Part shown: one piece after another, positions 14,719 through 23,292 of the stretch
How positions within the stretch are numbered: the first letter of the stretch is position 1
How the letters are laid out: the number at the start of each line of letters is the position of its first letter
From: Halobacteriales archaeon QH_2_65_14
Lineage (GTDB): Archaea; Halobacteriota; Halobacteria; Halobacteriales; Haloarculaceae
Assembly (NCBI GenBank): GCA_003021285.1
Contig: PXQO01000083.1
Span: forward strand, 1 to 32,808
DNA length: 32,808 nt
Direction: 5' to 3'
Made by a program: the position numbers and the translations under genes
Notes under the pieces: model-generated
Databases searched by the model: none
Told to the model about the DNA's origin: nothing
Seen by the model: only the letters and a program-made list of their open reading frames with translations

Positions 14719-16473
14719 TCACTGTCGCCATCGTGCATCGGCGAGCGTCCGCTGGACGGCAGTTTCTCCGATCGCTTCGGCAAGCGTCTCGTAGCCGGCG
14801 CGCTCGCGGGCATCGGCCGCGTCGGCGACGAGGCGCGAGACGATGAACTCCGGGGTGGACCGCCCGACAGTCCCGAACCGGGGCTGGTAGTCGACCTTCA
14901 GTTCGAGTTCCGGTGTCAATCCTTCGGCGAAGATTCCGTCGGTCCGTGCCGCCTCGGGGAGCGGTTCGAGGTCGTCGGCGAGGTGCGTCACGAACACCCC
15001 GAGCGCATCCTTCTCGACCGTGAGCGTCACGAGCCCGTGGAGCAGTTCGGCAGCACTCCCCGGCTCGGTGATCGCCTCGAACTCGTCGACGAGCATCAGC
15101 GTCCGGCCGGTTTCGGTCACCGGCGGCACGACCGACCGGAGCGTCGATTCCAGCACGCCGGCGTTGAAACTCGCGTGTCGGCGGTGGAAGACGACTGCAT
15201 CAACTACACCGAGTTCCGCCCGCTCTGCGGGCACCGGCAACCCCATCGCGGCGAGTAACTGCACCAGACAGAGCGTCTCCAGAAGCGTCGTCTTCCCGCC
15301 GCTGTTTGCCCCGGTCAGCACTGTCACCCGGTCCCCGTCCGGCGGCGACGAGGAGCCTGGTCCCGCGAGTTCGTGGTCGCCGACGGCGTAGGTGACCGGC
15401 TGGACGCTCTCGCCAGCCTCTTCGAGAAAAAGGTTGCGAGCGTTCACTACCCCGACGACCCGCCTGTCGACGAACGTCGGACGGCGCAACTCGAACGCCA
15501 GCGCGAACCGCGCGAGCGAGAGCGAGAGCGCGATGTCGTCGACCGCGTCGACGGCCGCGTCGACCTCCCCGGCCGCCTCGTCCAGGACGCCCTCGAACTG
15601 CTCGGTGACCACCCGTTCGCGCTCGTCGGCGCTCTCGCGAAGCCGGCCGGCCAGTTCTCGGAGGGTCCCCCCGACGAACCCGCGGGCGTCAGTCGCCTCC
15701 GCGGGCATGGACTCGCGGACGAGCGACAGGTCGACGCCGGTTTCGGTGGCGACATGGCGCGACACCTCCTCCCTGAGTTCGTCGGCCGCCCGCGCCCCGC
15801 TCTGGACCGCATCGAGCACCGCCCCGGGTGTCGCGGCCATATCCTCGACGCCGCCGAGTTGTTCCCTGAGGGCATCGAGTTTTTCGTCCGCTCCCGTGCC
15901 CACTCCCTCGCCGCCTTCGAGCGCCGCGAGCGCCGACACTGCGCCATCGAGCGTCGCGGTGTCGAGGTCGGCCAGTGGCGCGAAGACGCCGCCAGTCCGT
16001 CCGAGTTCCCGGAGTTCGAGCGCCGCCTGCACGGCCGCGCGTTTGCCGCCGCCACGCTCGTCGAACCGCTGGAAGGTGTCGAGGACTGCATCGCGTTCCG
16101 TTTCCGACAGGGCCTCCCAGCTCTCGCGGGCTTCGAGGACGGCACCGATCCGGTCTTCCATCGCCTCGCGGGTTTCGAGGGGTGTGAGAATCCGGATGCG
16201 GTCGGCCGCGTCGGCAGTCACCGCGAAGGTGCTGATACTGTCGAGCAGCTTCTTGTACACGTCCCGCGCGTCCCGGGTGGCGAGGACGTCCATCGCCTCG
16301 CCGCCGTGGGCGTGGCGGAGTATCCGTGTCGCCCGCCCACGCGGGAGACCGGCGTCCGTGAGAGTCCGCACGTCGGCGGCTTCGATTGCCTCGATAGCTG
16401 CTGCTTCGCCGAGACTGTCGGCCAGAAGGTCCCGGGTTTTGGGCCCGATTCCCCAGTAGTCCTCCAGTCGCAT
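14719..16473 (-). CDS. MutS-family ATPase with N-terminal helix-hairpin-helix
   Basis: This 584-aa protein is a MutS-like ATPase of the archaeal MutS5/MutS2-related type. The N-terminus MRLEDYWGIGPKTRDLLADSLG is a helix-hairpin-helix DNA-binding motif. A long helical lever region (about 100-330) follows. The ATPase domain has Walker A GANSGGKT (388-395), a YAVGDHEL lead-in strand, Walker B LMLVDEF (459-465) and the signature area PGSAAELLHGL. It lacks the mismatch-reading N-domain of bacterial MutS, so it probably acts on branched or recombining DNA and not classical mismatches. It ends 30 nt from the convergent Rdx gene. The ATG at 16473 agrees with the usual family start. Confidence 0.82.
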   Translation of the reverse strand: MRLEDYWGIGPKTRDLLADSLGEAAAIEAIEAADVRTLTDAGLPRGRATRILRHAHGGEAMDVLATRDARDVYKKLLDSISTFAVTADAADRIRILTPLETREAMEDRIGAVLEARESWEALSETERDAVLDTFQRFDERGGGKRAAVQAALELRELGRTGGVFAPLADLDTATLDGAVSALAALEGGEGVGTGADEKLDALREQLGGVEDMAATPGAVLDAVQSGARAADELREEVSRHVATETGVDLSLVRESMPAEATDARGFVGGTLRELAGRLRESADERERVVTEQFEGVLDEAAGEVDAAVDAVDDIALSLSLARFALAFELRRPTFVDRRVVGVVNARNLFLEEAGESVQPVTYAVGDHELAGPGSSSPPDGDRVTVLTGANSGGKTTLLETLCLVQLLAAMGLPVPAERAELGVVDAVVFHRRHASFNAGVLESTLRSVVPPVTETGRTLMLVDEFEAITEPGSAAELLHGLVTLTVEKDALGVFVTHLADDLEPLPEAARTDGIFAEGLTPELELKVDYQPRFGTVGRSTPEFIVSRLVADAADARERAGYETLAEAIGETAVQRTLADARWRQ

Positions 16474-16532
16474 CGAGTGGTCACAGTCAGCCCACCCCCT
16501 TAGCTATTTCTCACGCTCCCCGAGCCTGCCGA

Positions 16533-17036
16533 CTACGTAGCCACCAGCAGTAATTCGTCCCCGTCGACGGTCACACGGCGGATGCGCAGCTGTCCGTCGG
16601 CCTGTTTCCAGCTTGCTCCCTTCCCGTCGATGGCGGCGTGGGCCTCCTGTGCCCACCTCAGGAGCTTGTCGGTTTCGTTCAGTACTGCGTCCGGCGATTC
16701 TCCGCGCATGATGCGCAGAACGGCCCGATATCGCGTCTCGTTTTCGATGGCGTGGACCGGCGTCATTGTTCCGAACGCGACACTCGCGTGGTCGGTACCA
16801 CCGTCGTTGCGCATCGAGATGGTTTTCGTCCCGATTTTCACCTCGTCTGCGTCGTGTTCGTAGGTGGCCGACGCGTCGTACGTCGCCGCCGACACGCCGT
16901 CGACGGTGTTTGCGGCCCTGTTCGCGTCCGGTGGTGGCTGGTCGGGCAGTCCGAGCGCCAGTCCAGCGACGAGGACGCTGCCGAGCGCGACACCAGCCCA
17001 GACGTACCAGGCGTCGACCGGCGATTCGAACTCCAT
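16533..17036 (-). CDS. DUF7283-like exported haloarchaeal protein
   Basis: This 167-aa protein starts MEFESPVDAWYVWAGVALGSVLVAGLALGL, a short polar stretch and one hydrophobic segment typical of archaeal type-III-signal (pilin-like) or membrane-anchored proteins. A soluble domain follows (YDASATYEHDADEVKIGTKTISMRNDGGTDHASVAFGTMTPV...). It matches my recollection of the haloarchaeal DUF7283 family, which sits with DUF7284-7286. The in-frame N-terminal extension to 17360 is out-of-frame DNA of the neighbouring gene. An AAATACGA promoter element at 17059-17066 is about 26 nt upstream of this ATG and overlaps the previous gene's stop. A role in a pilus or secretion-like complex is inferred only from the neighbours. 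Confidence 0.72.
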   Translation of the reverse strand: MEFESPVDAWYVWAGVALGSVLVAGLALGLPDQPPPDANRAANTVDGVSAATYDASATYEHDADEVKIGTKTISMRNDGGTDHASVAFGTMTPVHAIENETRYRAVLRIMRGESPDAVLNETDKLLRWAQEAHAAIDGKGASWKQADGQLRIRRVTVDGDELLLVAT

Positions 17037-17058
17037 GGTGAGCGTGAGTGCTTCGGCT

Positions 17059-17066
17059 TCGTATTT
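17059..17066 (-). promoter_or_regulatory. AAATACGA promoter element (DUF7283-like gene)
   Basis: AAATACGA on the minus strand is centred about 26 nt before the ATG at 17036 and includes part of the TAA of the upstream gene. The identical octamer stands before the other two transcription units of this cluster. Confidence 0.55.
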
Positions 17067-20000
17067 ACGTTCCCGGAGGGACCGTCGCCCCCCGGGGCCG
17101 GACGAACTTCCGGTCGTTCGGACAGCGGCCGTCCTCACACCCGTCTCCGGTTCCGGACAGACCGTCACAGTGGATTTCGCCGGCATCGAGTTGACCGACG
17201 ACGGGCCACGTCGGGGAGCATTCGGGGTCCTCGTCGTCGCGGTCACCGACACCGACGCCACCGGACGGAACGACCACGACGAGGATCGACCGTGCGGAGA
17301 AGTCGATGGGGTCGACGCGCCCGAGTGTCCGCTTCTCGCCCGCGATTTCCAGTTGCACACTCCGGTTCTCGCGCACGTACGTGGTCGCGGTCGTCGTGTC
17401 CGGCGTCCCCATGTTGGCTGTCGCCTCGAACCGGGCGTACTCCCCGTCCGCCTCGACGTCCCAGACGTTCATCGTCGCGAACCAGTATCCCGGGACTGGC
17501 AGGAGCGGGACGCCGGCGGGCACGCGGATCGGGGTGTCAGTGCCGTCGACCCACCGGCCGTAGTTGTCGTCGGTGATTTCGAACTCACCGTCGGGGAACT
17601 CCTCGAGTCGGTCCGCGAGGATGGACTCACCGACGTTCCCCAGGGCCTTGCGCGTCTCGTTATCGAGCGTCTCGACCACGTCCGAACTGTCCAGCGTCAC
17701 CGTTCCCTCGCTGGCCGCCGTGACGACCGCCGGCCTGGCAGCCGAATCGATTACTGTCGACCACTGGTCGTCGGCCATCCTGTCGGCGTAGGACGCCCTG
17801 AACCCGTCCGTGTCGAGCGCCGCCACGACCTCGTCGATTATCGGATCGGTCGCGTTCCCGTCCCCGATTGCGATTGCCGTCTCGGCCGTCGTCTCGTACC
17901 CGGCGAGTGCTCGACTGACCGCCGCCTCGATGTTCTCTACCGCCCGGGCGGCAGTCGTGTTCGGCCGGATCAGGCACGACCATTTCGTGCCACAGTCACG
18001 GGGTACTTCGGGTTCGTAGTCGTCTCCATAGCAGGTCGGACAGTAGATGTGGACGTCGTCCGGATAGAGGGACATTGCGATGTACTCTGCCACGCGGGTT
18101 TGGAAGGCGTCGATTTCAGCGGCCGTTTCGCGTTCCAGCTCGTCGGTCAGCCGCGCGAGTCGTTGTTCGTCGGCGTACTCCTCGTCCGTGTGTGCCTCCG
18201 CGGTCTGTGCCAGTTCCCCGGCCCGGAGTGCATCTCCGGCCATCCTGAACGATATCTCGGCGTCGGGGCTTCCCAGGCCGATGGCGTCGATCACCTTGCT
18301 CAACAGACCGTCCACTATCGACTGGTACGGCATCCGGAGGTTGTTCTCGTTTTTCATCGATAGCGGGGAGAACGTGACTCCCTCCTCGACCTGTGGGAGG
18401 TCGGCTTTCGTCACGTTCTCGTCGACGAAGTAGGTCGGTGCGCCGGACACCTCGTAGGTGAGATTGGTCGTCAGATCACCCGACTCTATCGGAACGGGAT
18501 CGGGTTCCTCGGCGCTTACGCCCTGCTGGAGTGCTGACACTGCGCTGTCCAGGCCACCATCGATGCCCGCGAGTTCGTCATCGAGGGCCCCCATCGCCTG
18601 GCTGTGTGCCGCTTCGAGCCCCTGCAACTTCCCGCCGAGTTCCGCGAAGTACGCGTGACGCGCCTCGTAGACGACCTTCTGCCCGACGCTCTCGTAGTCG
18701 TCGTCCCGTTCGAGAAACGCCATCTTCGTGCGGTTTACCTTCTCGTGGAGCCGTCCGAACGGACCGACGTCCTCCGCACGGCCCCGGTCCAGGAGTTCGC
18801 GCCGCTCGAACGTATGGTTCACCTCGGAGACAGTCTCCTGGATAGCCGTGATGTCCGCTGCCAGCGTTCGTTCGAGTTCCGTATCGAGAAACTCGGTGTG
18901 GTCGAGTGTGACGGTCTCCTCCTCCGGAAGGACTACCTCGTCGGGGTAGGTCGCGTTATCCACGCGTGTCTCGACCCAAAGCCGGACCCGCTCGGGGTCT
19001 GTCCCACCGAGAATCTCCGTGACTATCGGCGTGGCGGCCCCCTCGTAGTTCCGGAACGAGCCATTCCCGGGGACTGGGGCGTCCCGCTGACCGGGACCGC
19101 CGCTTTCGCCATCCTGGGGACCGGCGTCGTACTTGTACTCGATGCCGACTCCCTCGTTGACGTCGTCGATGTTGGCGTTCGGATTCGCCTCGCCCTCCTC
19201 GAACACTGTCTCGATGTCGACGGTGAACGAGCCTTGGTCGGACCTCGCCTTGGTCTCCTCGCGCTCCTGGGAGGCCCAGCACTGCTTCGTCAGTTCGATA
19301 TTGACCGTCACCCACCCGCTCAACTCGTAGTACTTCTCGTCCGCATCCAGTTGCTCGAACCCGCTGATGACGAACTTCACTCCCTCGTTGGTTCTGTCCG
19401 TCGATTTGTAGCCGTACCTGCAGTCGACTTCCGCGTCGAGTTCGCCGCGGTCGTAGGTGGATCGTATGTTGACGTCGAACGTGAACAGCCGGTCGATGAC
19501 GCTCCCAAACGAGTGGTTGTGGTCTGTCGCGGCCATCTCGCCCAGCGGATGGTAGGCCGTCTCGTTGACGCCGATAGTGTGGTTCGCGTCCATCCCGGGC
19601 GCGTCTCCAAGTAGTTCACTCGTCTCGGGTGCCGCGGGTAACTCGCCCGTCATCGGGTCGCCGAACACCCACTTGCTGGCTTCACAGAAGCCGTCCACTA
19701 TCCTCGGATCCAGAGACCCCCGGCTGTATCCCTCGTAGAGTTCCTGTGCGTCGCGTACCGCCATACACAGCCAACCCCGACGGATCGCATCGTTGAGCTG
19801 TGGGTCCGCCATCCCGAAGACGTCCCTCTGTGTCCGGTACACCCCATCGTTGACCGACGGCTCTACGTGCCTGTTCGCGATGACTTCAGTTATCGGCATG
19901 CCCCCGTACTGGGCGTATCCGCGCGCCCATCCCAGTGCGTAAATCCGTGCGTTGAACCGCTGGGAGAGCCCATCCTCGGTGATGCCGGCGTCGAGTTTCT

Positions 20001-20631
20001 CCTGGAACAGTTCCATCCGGTCGTGGAGTTGCATGATGGGCGTCGCAATCGCAACCCTCACCGATTCCGTCCGCTGGTGGGTCTCCATGCCGTCAGCCCG
20101 CAGAGTCGTCGTGATGCCCGATAGCTCGACCTGCAGGACCGCCGCTGGTTCCGCCGTGTCGTTTCCCGTGGGATTCGTTTCTGCCGAGAGCGTGACCCGT
20201 TCTATGGCGTTCTCGAAGGTCGTGGCGTTCTCGATGGCCGGGAGCGACACACTCGTTTCGGCAGAGCCGACGGTCTGTCCCGTCGCGTCCAGCCGTTGAC
20301 GGGCTTCGATGTACACGAGTGCCTTGAGATACGATTCGAACGGCGCATCTGAATCGAGGGCGTTACCGTAGGTGGTGTTGGCGACGCTCGTCAGGGGCTG
20401 TTGTGCCGCGCGCTCGGCCGCACGTGTCGCCGCGTCCCGGACCGCAGTCTGTATGGCTGCGTCCGTTCTGTCCATCGCCAGGTCGGCGTCGTCCTCGACT
20501 GATGCCGAATCCCGCGTCCCGAGATATCCGACAATCAGCAAACTCGATACGAGGACAACGACACAGATGACGGCAAACGGGACGTGTCCGCGCTCGTCTC
20601 CCGCCAGTCGATACAGTGGCCGGGACGTCAT
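17065..20631 (-). CDS. DUF7286-like giant exported pilin-cluster protein
   Basis: This 1188-aa protein opens MTSRPLYRLAGDERGHVPFAVICVVVLVSSLLIVGYLGTRD. That is a short basic N-terminus and one hydrophobic helix, as in TadE/TadG-type pseudopilins. The rest is acidic and extracellular-looking, with many N-x-S/T sites and long helical stretches (for example 570-700). A cysteine cluster lies in the third quarter (YCPTCYGDDYEPEVPRDCG then KWSC) and a Cys-rich tail in GDGCEDGRCPNDR; these may be disulfides or metal sites. It corresponds to the large haloarchaeal DUF7286 family by context and shape. ATG 20631 overlaps the upstream stop (ATGA) and is preferred over a GTG 9 nt earlier. Function unknown; a surface scaffold for a pilus-like machine is inference. 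Confidence 0.75.
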   Translation of the reverse strand: MTSRPLYRLAGDERGHVPFAVICVVVLVSSLLIVGYLGTRDSASVEDDADLAMDRTDAAIQTAVRDAATRAAERAAQQPLTSVANTTYGNALDSDAPFESYLKALVYIEARQRLDATGQTVGSAETSVSLPAIENATTFENAIERVTLSAETNPTGNDTAEPAAVLQVELSGITTTLRADGMETHQRTESVRVAIATPIMQLHDRMELFQEKLDAGITEDGLSQRFNARIYALGWARGYAQYGGMPITEVIANRHVEPSVNDGVYRTQRDVFGMADPQLNDAIRRGWLCMAVRDAQELYEGYSRGSLDPRIVDGFCEASKWVFGDPMTGELPAAPETSELLGDAPGMDANHTIGVNETAYHPLGEMAATDHNHSFGSVIDRLFTFDVNIRSTYDRGELDAEVDCRYGYKSTDRTNEGVKFVISGFEQLDADEKYYELSGWVTVNIELTKQCWASQEREETKARSDQGSFTVDIETVFEEGEANPNANIDDVNEGVGIEYKYDAGPQDGESGGPGQRDAPVPGNGSFRNYEGAATPIVTEILGGTDPERVRLWVETRVDNATYPDEVVLPEEETVTLDHTEFLDTELERTLAADITAIQETVSEVNHTFERRELLDRGRAEDVGPFGRLHEKVNRTKMAFLERDDDYESVGQKVVYEARHAYFAELGGKLQGLEAAHSQAMGALDDELAGIDGGLDSAVSALQQGVSAEEPDPVPIESGDLTTNLTYEVSGAPTYFVDENVTKADLPQVEEGVTFSPLSMKNENNLRMPYQSIVDGLLSKVIDAIGLGSPDAEISFRMAGDALRAGELAQTAEAHTDEEYADEQRLARLTDELERETAAEIDAFQTRVAEYIAMSLYPDDVHIYCPTCYGDDYEPEVPRDCGTKWSCLIRPNTTAARAVENIEAAVSRALAGYETTAETAIAIGDGNATDPIIDEVVAALDTDGFRASYADRMADDQWSTVIDSAARPAVVTAASEGTVTLDSSDVVETLDNETRKALGNVGESILADRLEEFPDGEFEITDDNYGRWVDGTDTPIRVPAGVPLLPVPGYWFATMNVWDVEADGEYARFEATANMGTPDTTTATTYVRENRSVQLEIAGEKRTLGRVDPIDFSARSILVVVVPSGGVGVGDRDDEDPECSPTWPVVGQLDAGEIHCDGLSGTGDGCEDGRCPNDRKFVRPRGATVPPGT

Positions 20632-21572
20632 GGGTCCCACGTCCTGACGGTCACAGTCACTTCGTGCATCCTGAGTGCTCGCGCTGCCGCCTGCGCGGTT
20701 TCGAAGGTCGCAACGAGTTCAGCGTTCAACTGGACGGCGAGAGCCCCGGTCAGGTACTTGTTCAGCGCCGCTGTGTCGGCGCTCTCCCGTTCGAGATTCT
20801 CCGCTATCGCCTCGTCGTCGGGACTGACGCGGTCGACGACTGTCGCCACCCGCCTGTAGCGGTAGACCGCGAGTTCCCGTTCCAGCCCGCTACTTTCGAG
20901 CGCCCGCTGTGATTCGAGACGGGGAACGAGGCGCTCTATCAGCGCCTCCGCGGCGATACGCGCGACAGTGCCGTAGTCGTCCTCGTTCTCGACAGCACCC
21001 AGCGCCTCCTCCCGGAGGTCGGGAATCCCGCTCGGGACGGCAAGGGTCGTGAGACTCGTTTCGACCTCGGGCGGCGGCTGTTGACCGACGGCGACCTCCC
21101 CGCGGATCGATGCGCCCTCGTAGGGTTGCCAGTCTCCGCTGACGCTGGACTCGAAACTCGATTCCACCAGGCTCGCCTGCACCGCTTCGTCGATTGACTC
21201 CACGTACTCGGAGCCCGCAATCGAGAGAGGCGTCGGCTCCGTGTGCACGTCGAATGCCACGTTCGAAACGGCTCCAGCGCCGACCTGCCCTGCGATGGGG
21301 CCGTGTGACACGCGCTGGAGTTCGTCGTCGCTGTACCCGTCGTCGCCGGGGAATTCGTCGGCAGCGAGGACGGGTTCCATCGAATAGCTCGCGTTCACCG
21401 TCGACGCACCGAGCGTCTCGGCAGTGTTCGGCCCCTGGCTCGGGTCGTGCGTGCGCTCTGTTCCGTCGGCGAAGGTCGCAAGGACCGCGATTGCGGCCAC
21501 GAGCACCAGGATGGCAAGGGAGACGTCTGCGACCGTGCTCACGCCCCGTCGCCCGCGAAGGCTCACTGTCAT
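20628..21572 (-). CDS. DUF7284-like pilin-like exported protein
   Basis: This 314-aa protein starts MTVSLRGRRGVSTVADVSLAILVLVAAIAVLATFADG. The basic segment, then G-V-S-T, then an uninterrupted hydrophobic helix is the pattern of archaeal class III (pilin/flagellin) signal peptides. The mature part is helical and acidic (SPDDEAIAENLERESADTAALNKYLTGALAVQLNAELVATFETAQAAARAL). It corresponds to the DUF7284 family by position and length. Both ends overlap neighbours by 4 nt (ATGA), so it is co-translated with the genes before and after. Function unknown. Confidence 0.74.
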   Translation of the reverse strand: MTVSLRGRRGVSTVADVSLAILVLVAAIAVLATFADGTERTHDPSQGPNTAETLGASTVNASYSMEPVLAADEFPGDDGYSDDELQRVSHGPIAGQVGAGAVSNVAFDVHTEPTPLSIAGSEYVESIDEAVQASLVESSFESSVSGDWQPYEGASIRGEVAVGQQPPPEVETSLTTLAVPSGIPDLREEALGAVENEDDYGTVARIAAEALIERLVPRLESQRALESSGLERELAVYRYRRVATVVDRVSPDDEAIAENLERESADTAALNKYLTGALAVQLNAELVATFETAQAAARALRMHEVTVTVRTWDP

Positions 21573-22054
21573 TCCCAGACCACCACCGTGAGACGCCCCG
21601 GTCTGACGTCGCCGATGTCGACCCGGACCGGGACTGACCTGCTGACCGTCGTGGCAGACTCGGGAGGTTCTGCTCGCCTGCCTGGTTTCCCATCCTGCCC
21701 GAAGGTCGCCCTGTCGACTGTGCGAAGTCTGCCGTTCTCCCCGACAACCGTGACGGTTGCCCGAACCGACTGTCCCTCCGGAAGTGACTGTACCTTCACG
21801 GCCTCTCCGAGTGATGCGACTTCCGGGTCGAACACGCCGTCCTCGTGGATGTCGGCCCAGAGACCATTCATCGTAGCTTCCGCAACGTCGCGTTCGTCAC
21901 CCGAGTCGGAGATGACGTCCGTCGTGACGCCCGCATAGAGCGAGAGGGCTGCACAGATCGCTGCTATCGAGACCAGCGCGGCCAGCGGCTCTGTCTGCCC
22001 CCGCGTCGCTTCCCTCGACTTCCGTTCACCTGTCGTCCATGCCTGTTCTCCCAT
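21569..22054 (-). CDS. DUF7285-like pilin-like exported protein
   Basis: This 161-aa protein has a basic N-terminus (GERKSREATRGQTEPLAALVSIAAICAALSLYAGV). The R-G-Q-T-E-P-L before a hydrophobic helix closely resembles the archaeal pilin cleavage site, where the Gln and Glu follow a small residue. The remainder is a beta-rich domain ending RPGRLTVVVWE. It matches the DUF7285 type. It is the first gene of a transcript that continues into the DUF7284- and DUF7286-like genes, with a TATA box and AAATACGA element at 22081-22091. Confidence 0.74.
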   Translation of the reverse strand: MGEQAWTTGERKSREATRGQTEPLAALVSIAAICAALSLYAGVTTDVISDSGDERDVAEATMNGLWADIHEDGVFDPEVASLGEAVKVQSLPEGQSVRATVTVVGENGRLRTVDRATFGQDGKPGRRAEPPESATTVSRSVPVRVDIGDVRPGRLTVVVWE

Positions 22055-22080
22055 GGCTCGGGACCACGCTGGTCCCCTTT

Positions 22081-22091
22081 TCGTATTTAAA
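22081..22091 (-). promoter_or_regulatory. TATA / AAATACGA promoter of the DUF7285-7284-7286 transcript
   Basis: TTTAAATACGA on the minus strand is centred about 31 nt before the ATG at 22054, giving a short or absent leader. It is the second of three promoters in this cluster with AAATACGA. Confidence 0.6.
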
Positions 22092-22114
22092 CGCGAGGGC
22101 CAGCGTTGGACTGC

Positions 22115-22579
22115 TCACCGGGAATCACTCTCGACTTCGACGACGGGATTCCCGGCCGCATCCGGGACGAGTTCAAGTGTCAGCTTCTCAGTTCCCGGAC
22201 CGCCAGTCAGTTCGAGGTTGCCCCCGTCTGCGTGAACGACGGGTGCGTCCACGAACGTAACCTGTTCGGGCTGTCCATCGACACGGTACCGGACCCTCGT
22301 CCGGTTCGTGTCCGGGACCCTGGCGAACACGAGTCGGTCGAGAGGGTCCTCGATGAATCCGCCGTCAGGCAGGTCGACCTCGACGGTGCGTTGGGGTCCG
22401 TCCTGCCGCTCCTTCGGGAGTTGCTCGTTCTCGACCAGCGAGGTCGCTGCCGCCTCGATAGTTGCGATTTCGGATTCGACGTCCTGTTCGGTCTTGAGTG
22501 TCGAACCGTGGTCGACCGCCGGCATCGCCGTGGCCAGGATGGCCGCCGTCAGGACGACCGCGAGCACGTATCGTATCAC
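22115..22579 (-). CDS. DUF7311-like exported protein
   Basis: This 154-aa protein has a short signal-like N-terminus (MIRYVLAVVLTAAILATAMPAVDHG) and a soluble domain with repeated beta-strand motifs (TVEVDLPDGGFIEDPLDRLVFARVPDTNRTRVRYRVDGQPEQVTF). It resembles the haloarchaeal DUF7311 family found with pilus/secretion genes. The GTG start overlaps the stop of an upstream 19-residue ORF (GTGA), so translation may be coupled to it. No secretion ATPase or TadC-like gene lies before it, unlike the arrangement I recall in relatives. It is separated from the next gene by 60 bp with a promoter. Confidence 0.7.
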   Translation of the reverse strand: MIRYVLAVVLTAAILATAMPAVDHGSTLKTEQDVESEIATIEAAATSLVENEQLPKERQDGPQRTVEVDLPDGGFIEDPLDRLVFARVPDTNRTRVRYRVDGQPEQVTFVDAPVVHADGGNLELTGGPGTEKLTLELVPDAAGNPVVEVESDSR

Positions 22580-22635
22580 GGCTGTTCACCCGCTTTCTCG
22601 GGGAATTCGGGCTCGAATCGGCTGTTCTCGGGCAT
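22576..22635 (-). CDS. Leaderless 19-residue ORF coupled to the DUF7311-like gene
   Basis: Reading ATG-CCC-GAG to CCG-TGA gives MPENSRFEPEFPEKAGEQP. Its stop overlaps the GTG start of the next gene as GTGA. The ATG is about 25 nt from the centre of an AAATACGA promoter element, so transcription would start essentially at this codon. It could be a leader or coupling peptide, or the decayed C-terminus of a lost upstream gene such as a TadC or secretion ATPase. No database family is recognised. Confidence 0.45.
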   Translation of the reverse strand: MPENSRFEPEFPEKAGEQP

Positions 22636-22655
22636 AGGCCGCTTTCGGTGCGTCC

Positions 22656-22666
22656 TCGTATTTCAA
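22656..22666 (-). promoter_or_regulatory. AAATACGA promoter of the DUF7311-like gene
   Basis: TTGAAATACGA on the minus strand is centred about 25 nt before the ATG at 22635. It is the third occurrence of this octamer at a transcription start in the cluster. Confidence 0.5.
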
Positions 22667-22744
22667 TCCACGCACCGGCCCAGGGAGACGCCGGTGACCC
22701 CACAAACGCTCGATTTTAAATGGGATGGGCGGACCAGCGAACCT

Positions 22745-23233
22745 ATGCGGGATTCGAACCTGTGGTGCGACGAGCGCGCGGTCGAGGGGTTACCGGTTCG
22801 GCTGGTTATCGCCGTCGCAGTCGGCGTGGCAGCCATGACCATCATGCTGGGACTCCTCGACGGCGTCGACGAGTTCGACGAGCGGGAGGTGACTGTCCAG
22901 CTCGACGAGGAGCTTCTCACTCCAGACGAGTTCGGGGAGTACGAACCGGTGCGGATTGCCGTCGTAACGGAAGACGGCGAACCGATCACTGACGCTGTGG
23001 TGATTGTCAGTGGCGGCTCCCTGCCGCTCGAAAACGGGCCGCTGGTCCGTCAGACAGGGAGCGACTCCAACGAGGTGACCGTTTCGGTGGCTACCGGGGG
23101 AGGGGCGGATGCAACCGTGGCGTTCAGAACCGGGCAGAACCGGGGCACCCTGCATATCGATGTGCGTCCGCCGCCAGGAACCGACCTCGTCGACGACCGG
23201 AACAATCCCCATCTGACGGTCGTGGACGGATAG
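22745..23233 (+). CDS. DUF7382-like membrane-anchored extracellular domain protein
   Basis: This 162-aa protein has a charged start (MRDSNLWCDERAVEGLPVRL), one hydrophobic helix (VIAVAVGVAAMTIMLGLL) and an extracellular-looking beta domain: EPVRIAVVTEDGEPITDAVVIVSGG, then a TGQNRGTLHIDVRPP end. The middle resembles carboxypeptidase-regulatory or surface-protein Ig-like domains. It matches the haloarchaeal DUF7382 type as I recall it. The TATA box TTTTAAAT at 22714-22721 is about 27 nt before the ATG, so the transcript is leaderless. It is divergent from the pilin-like cluster and may be functionally linked to it. Confidence 0.7.
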   Translation: MRDSNLWCDERAVEGLPVRLVIAVAVGVAAMTIMLGLLDGVDEFDEREVTVQLDEELLTPDEFGEYEPVRIAVVTEDGEPITDAVVIVSGGSLPLENGPLVRQTGSDSNEVTVSVATGGGADATVAFRTGQNRGTLHIDVRPPPGTDLVDDRNNPHLTVVDG

Positions 23234-23292
23234 TTCGCGGGGTAGCTGTTCGCGGACCTGACTCTCGCGGACTAGCCAGTTCGTCCCGCATT

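Noticed and set aside
16533-17360. A 275-aa start for the DUF7283-like gene
   Set aside because: The extra N-terminus lies inside the neighbouring gene in another frame. The ATG at 17036 has a promoter octamer and a membrane segment directly after it.
22740-22765. tRNA T-arm-like GATTCGAACC
   Set aside because: It lies inside the DUF7382-like coding sequence, and the flanking stem bases do not pair.
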